Origin: Clostridia bacterium
GTDB taxonomy: Bacteria > Bacillota > Clostridia > Oscillospirales > CAG-272
DNA length: 64,000 bases
Assembly: GCA_017481495.1 (NCBI GenBank)
Contig: JAFUPC010000095.1
Coordinates: 1-64,000, forward strand
Direction of reading: 5' to 3'
Shown: piece after piece, positions 61,371-64,000 of the stretch
How positions within the stretch are numbered: position 1 is the stretch's first letter
Layout of the letters: every line of letters starts with the position of its first letter
Notes under the pieces: generated by a model
Told to the model about the DNA's origin: nothing
The model's database searches: none
What the model saw: only the letters and a program-made list of their open reading frames with translations
Translations under genes and position numbers: made by a program

Positions 61371-62402
61371 ATGCTATTCCGAAATCCCGATGCCGTACAG
61401 GCTTATCTTGATTCTCTGGTGGAGGAGGGTCTGACCCCGTGCATCTCCGCCGCCATCGCATACAAGGGCGAGGTTGCCGCCGCATTCACCGCCTGCCGCA
61501 AAGACGACCCGATGTACAATCATTTCTCCGCGGACACCCGTTTGAACATTGGCTCCGTGACAAAGATCATCACGGGGGCTTTGATGGCAAAGCTGATGGA
61601 ATCCGGCCGCATCTCCGTTAACGACAATGTAAAAAAGCATCTGCCGGAGTACCCGTTTGACGACAATACCGTCCTGCAGCTTCTGTGTCACTCCACCGGC
61701 ACGGATTCGTTCTGTTGCAATGTGCCGCGCCCGGTCTGGTCTGATCCCAAGGAGAAGTTTGTCCATGACATCCTTGCCACGATGAAGCGCACCTATGCGC
61801 CCGGCACGCAGAGCTGTTATTTCACCTACGGCTATTCCCTGCTTATGGAAATCATCGAGCGGGTGTCCGGCATGGACTACATGGAATTTGCAAACAAAAA
61901 TCTCCTCTCCCCGCTCGGCATGACAAGTTCCACCTTTGACACGCACGACATCTCCCCTGACAACATGATCATGCCCTACAACCGCGATACAGGTACTTAT
62001 GAAAACTCCTGGACGATGCGCCCGACCGCGGATTCCGGGCTGTTCACGACCGCAGGCGATCTGCTCAAATTCGCCGGCGCATTGCAGGATGCGTATCACG
62101 GACGGGAGAATCCCGTGTTCACCCCGTGGCAGGCGCACTATCTGTTCCGCGAATGCACGGAAAACAAATTCCACCGCACCGCCGCCATGTGGCGCAAGGG
62201 AGAGGTCGACCACTACAACTTCTTCTCCGATTTCAACTCGCCCGAAGCCTGCGGACACACGGGATATTCCGGCTGTATGCTGTGCATCGACCCAACTTAT
62301 GAGATCTCCGTCGTGATTCTGACGAACAGCTGCTATCTGCATCACGATTGGAACAATTACCGTATTATTTCCGACCGGCTCCTTGGGGCACTGGGAATTT
62401 GA
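61371..62402 (+). CDS. Serine hydrolase of the beta-lactamase/PBP-like family
   Basis: 343 residues. NIGSVTKIITGALM gives the SxxK pair (Ser62, Lys65) and GHTGYSGCMLCID the HxG triad of class C-like enzymes. The second motif, normally YxN, reads YFT in YFTYGYSLLMEIIERVSG, so the Asn is replaced by Thr. No signal peptide: a cytoplasmic esterase or peptidase (EstB/DD-peptidase-like) is likelier than a beta-lactamase. GAAAGGAAACG precedes the start. Confidence 0.85.
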   Translation: MLFRNPDAVQAYLDSLVEEGLTPCISAAIAYKGEVAAAFTACRKDDPMYNHFSADTRLNIGSVTKIITGALMAKLMESGRISVNDNVKKHLPEYPFDDNTVLQLLCHSTGTDSFCCNVPRPVWSDPKEKFVHDILATMKRTYAPGTQSCYFTYGYSLLMEIIERVSGMDYMEFANKNLLSPLGMTSSTFDTHDISPDNMIMPYNRDTGTYENSWTMRPTADSGLFTTAGDLLKFAGALQDAYHGRENPVFTPWQAHYLFRECTENKFHRTAAMWRKGEVDHYNFFSDFNSPEACGHTGYSGCMLCIDPTYEISVVILTNSCYLHHDWNNYRIISDRLLGALGI

Positions 62403-62451
62403 TTTTTTACTTTATGGGGTGTCGGAAACGGCATCCTTTTTTGTATTCCAT

Positions 62452-62533
62452 TGGCAAGAATATAAGCGAAACGCTTCGCACACAAAACCTTCCCCTTGGG
62501 GAAGGGGGACCGCGTTAGCGGTGGATGAGGTAC
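62452..62533 (+). repeat. Dispersed repeat R2 (GGTGGATGAGGTA family)
   Basis: GCAAGAATATAAGCGAAACG, CTTCGCACACAAAACCTTCC, CCTTGGGGAAGGGGGACCGC and GTTAGCGGTGGATGAGGTAC in succession; internal hairpins CCTTCCCC/GGGGAAGG and ACCGC/GCGGT. Inverted relative to R3, 200 bp away. Confidence 0.85.
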
Positions 62534-62730
62534 AGATTTGAAGTTCTTTCGCAGAGGTGTTGGTACTCCGGCTGTAAGCGTCCCATACAAAAACTGCATA
62601 AAGCATTTATCGGCAGTTAGATAGAAAAGTATCTTTTTTATACATAATATAGCGAAAAGCTTTTGATACCTATCGAGTTTGTCACCTAGTGCGGGAGTGC
62701 TGACAGCGGTACGAGAGATTTACTGATTTT
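62534..62730. other. Spacer between the inverted repeats R2 and R3
   Basis: 197 bp with no coding frame of note. With R2 and R3 it accounts for most of the 544-bp gap between the serine hydrolase and the ABC transporter genes. Confidence 0.5.
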
Positions 62731-62809
62731 TTACCTCATCCACCGCTGGCGCGGTCCCCCTTTCCCAAGGGGAAGGTTTTGAGTGCGAACCTTTCCGCTT
62801 GCGTTCTTA
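62731..62809 (-). repeat. Dispersed repeat R3 (GGTGGATGAGGTA family)
   Basis: On the minus strand it reads GTAAGAACGCAAGCGG, then TTCGCACTCAAAACC, TTCCCCTTGGGAAAGG, GGGACCGCGCCAGCGGT and GGATGAGGTAA, closely matching R2 and less closely R1. Confidence 0.85.
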
Positions 62810-62879
62810 CTTTATGCAGCGTTTATGATCTCACACATACAAGCATCCCCGGCAACTTCCGTTATAATCACACTCTCCC

Positions 62880-62908
62880 TTGACACTTCCCCCGTAACAT
62901 GGTATAAT
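62880..62908 (+). promoter_or_regulatory. Promoter of the ABC transporter operon
   Basis: Perfect TTGACA (62880-62885), 17-nt spacer, TATAAT (62903-62908). Confidence 0.88.
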
Positions 62909-62946
62909 AATACCCCATTCCAATTTTTGGCAAAGGAAGTGACACC

Positions 62947-63933
62947 GTGATTTATGTAAAAGAATTATGCAAGACCTTCCGCGTCGCGCGGCGGGACGGC
63001 GGGATGAAGAACACGCTGAAATCGTTCTTTCACCGGGAGTATACCGAGATCCACGCGCTCGACCACTTGAATTTCACCATCGGAGAGGGTGAGATGGTCG
63101 GCTACATCGGGCCGAACGGCGCGGGAAAATCGAGTACCGTCAAGGTGCTGTCGGGCATTCTCGTACCGGACAGCGGCATCTGTACCGTCGGCGGACGGGT
63201 TCCGTGGAAAGAGCGCACCGCGCACGTTGCACAGATCGGCGTCGTGTTCGGTCAGCGGTCGCAGCTTTGGTGGGACGTTCCGGTCATCGACACATTTACC
63301 CTGCTCCGCGACATCTATTCCGTGCCGGAAACCATCTATCGCCGCAATCTCGATGAATTGACGGAGATGCTCGGGCTGTCCCAGCTTCTGCGCACACCGA
63401 CGCGACAGTTGTCTCTCGGTCAGCGGATGCGGTGCGAGATCGCCGCTTCACTCATCCACGACCCGAAGATTTTGTTTCTCGATGAGCCGACCATCGGACT
63501 GGATGCGGTGTCCAAGATCGCCGTGCGGGATTTCATCAAGGCGCGCAACCGCGAACGTGGCACCACGGTCATTCTGACCACGCACGATATGCAGGACATC
63601 GAAGCGCTCACAGAGCGGATTCTGCTCATCGGGCGCGGACGCATTCTGCGGGACGGGTCGCTCGATGCGCTCAAACGCGAATACATGACGGAGCGGCACA
63701 TGACGGTTCTGTGCGCGGGACTGGATGCGGACACGCTATCCCTGCCCGCCGGTATGACGCTATCCGAATCGCATCCCGACCGCGCGGTGTTTTCCCTTGA
63801 CACGACCGTCCTGCCGGTTTCGGATGCAATCGCGGCGGTCTCCGCGCAGACGGACATTTACGACCTGTCCGTGGAAAACCCGTCGCTTGATACGCTCATC
63901 ACGCATCTGTACAAGGAATATGAGGTCGGATGA
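62947..63933 (+). CDS. ABC transporter ATP-binding protein (ABC-2/COG4586 type)
   Basis: 328 residues. Walker A IGPNGAGKSSTVKVL, Q-loop GVVFGQRSQLWWDVP, signature RQLSLGQRMRCEIA, Walker B ILFLDEPTIGLDAVS and switch His TTHDMQDIEAL are all present. The LWWDVP after the Q-loop and the about 80-residue C-terminal extension are typical of the uncharacterised exporters whose permeases are of the DUF990/ABC-2 type. Start uses GTG 62947 with AAAGGAAGTGACACC ahead. The stop overlaps the permease start. Confidence 0.92.
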   Translation: MIYVKELCKTFRVARRDGGMKNTLKSFFHREYTEIHALDHLNFTIGEGEMVGYIGPNGAGKSSTVKVLSGILVPDSGICTVGGRVPWKERTAHVAQIGVVFGQRSQLWWDVPVIDTFTLLRDIYSVPETIYRRNLDELTEMLGLSQLLRTPTRQLSLGQRMRCEIAASLIHDPKILFLDEPTIGLDAVSKIAVRDFIKARNRERGTTVILTTHDMQDIEALTERILLIGRGRILRDGSLDALKREYMTERHMTVLCAGLDADTLSLPAGMTLSESHPDRAVFSLDTTVLPVSDAIAAVSAQTDIYDLSVENPSLDTLITHLYKEYEVG

Positions 63934-64000
63934 TGAAACGGTTACGGAAATACATCACGTTTTTTTCGATGCGTGTCCGGTGCGAACTGCAGTACCGTAC
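63930..64000 (+). CDS. Partial ABC-2 type permease
   Basis: Only the first 23 codons are inside the window (MMKRLRKYITFFSMRVRCEL and onward). The ATGA overlap with the ATPase gene and the basic amphipathic start followed by FFSMRVRCELQYR match the DUF990-type permeases that pair with this ATPase class. Start could be ATG 63930 or 63933. Confidence 0.7.
   Translation, partial: MMKRLRKYITFFSMRVRCELQYR

Overview
The window looks like a chromosomal segment of an uncultured, low-to-mid GC Clostridia bacterium (Bacillota), most like the Oscillospiraceae-type gut lineages. Sequence evidence: strong GGAGG-type ribosome binding sites, near-perfect TTGACA-N17-TATAAT promoters, a SigH-like sporulation sigma factor, PocR/AraC, BlaI, DUF6273 and DUF2975 families, a TsaD paralogue next to nusB, and dispersed hairpin repeats. 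This placement is an inference from gene families; no rRNA is present.

Layout. 0-11 kb: partial HTH regulator with a DUF2975 membrane protein, a degenerate GH25-like protein, an FAD oxidoreductase, class II fructose-bisphosphate aldolase, a Gfo/Idh/MocA dehydrogenase, a GxDLY/SGNH esterase and a large TIM-barrel-like hydrolase. 11-13 kb: Nudix-DUF523 fusion, YgjP-type metallohydrolase, second Nudix. 13-20.4 kb (minus): an operon PfkB kinase - GH110-like beta-helix - metallophosphoesterase - M42 aminopeptidase, and topoisomerase III. 20.4-26.8 kb: dispersed repeat, a membrane-protein gene interrupted by TGA, DUF4430-like lipoprotein, His-less HPr-like protein, D-Ala-D-Ala carboxypeptidase, Pgi, a small P-loop ATPase behind a structured leader, a hairpin array and a Cys-rich conserved protein. 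27-33 kb: housekeeping run nusB - TsaD paralogue - membrane protein - hydrolase - xseA - xseB - ispA, then a decayed Fic gene. 33-37.5 kb: NYN protein, zinc ribbon, sigma factor, rpsT, tRNA-Ser, BlaI. 38-47.5 kb: two glycan clusters (dehydrogenase - GH36-like - M29 peptidase; alpha/alpha-toroid-like protein - SDR - GH106-like - CBM9-like). 47.5-52.7 kb: a type I restriction remnant with intact hsdR but truncated, frameshifted hsdS and no hsdM. 52.8-56.6 kb: RpiB, truncated FAD oxidoreductase, and a divergent PocR/AraC regulator with a metallophosphoesterase. 56.8-64 kb: YchF, DUF6273 protein, a second GH106-like enzyme, a serine hydrolase, an inverted repeat pair and an ABC exporter.

The glycan enzymes mostly lack signal peptides, so I infer a cytoplasmic programme that trims imported galactose- and rhamnose-containing oligosaccharides and oxidises or isomerises the sugars before they enter glycolysis (Pgi and Fba are in the window).

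The observations I rate highest are: (1) a two-copy structured element in front of ispA and the GH106-like gene, where four hairpins keep their places while three stem sequences differ in a compensatory way and the last hairpin lies between the Shine-Dalgarno sequence and the start codon; (2) a three-way-junction leader before a P-loop gene, whose apical loop is perfectly complementary over 8 nt to sequence next to the ribosome binding site; (3) an array of small hairpins joined by AACTTCAC spacers; and (4) the gutted type I restriction locus.
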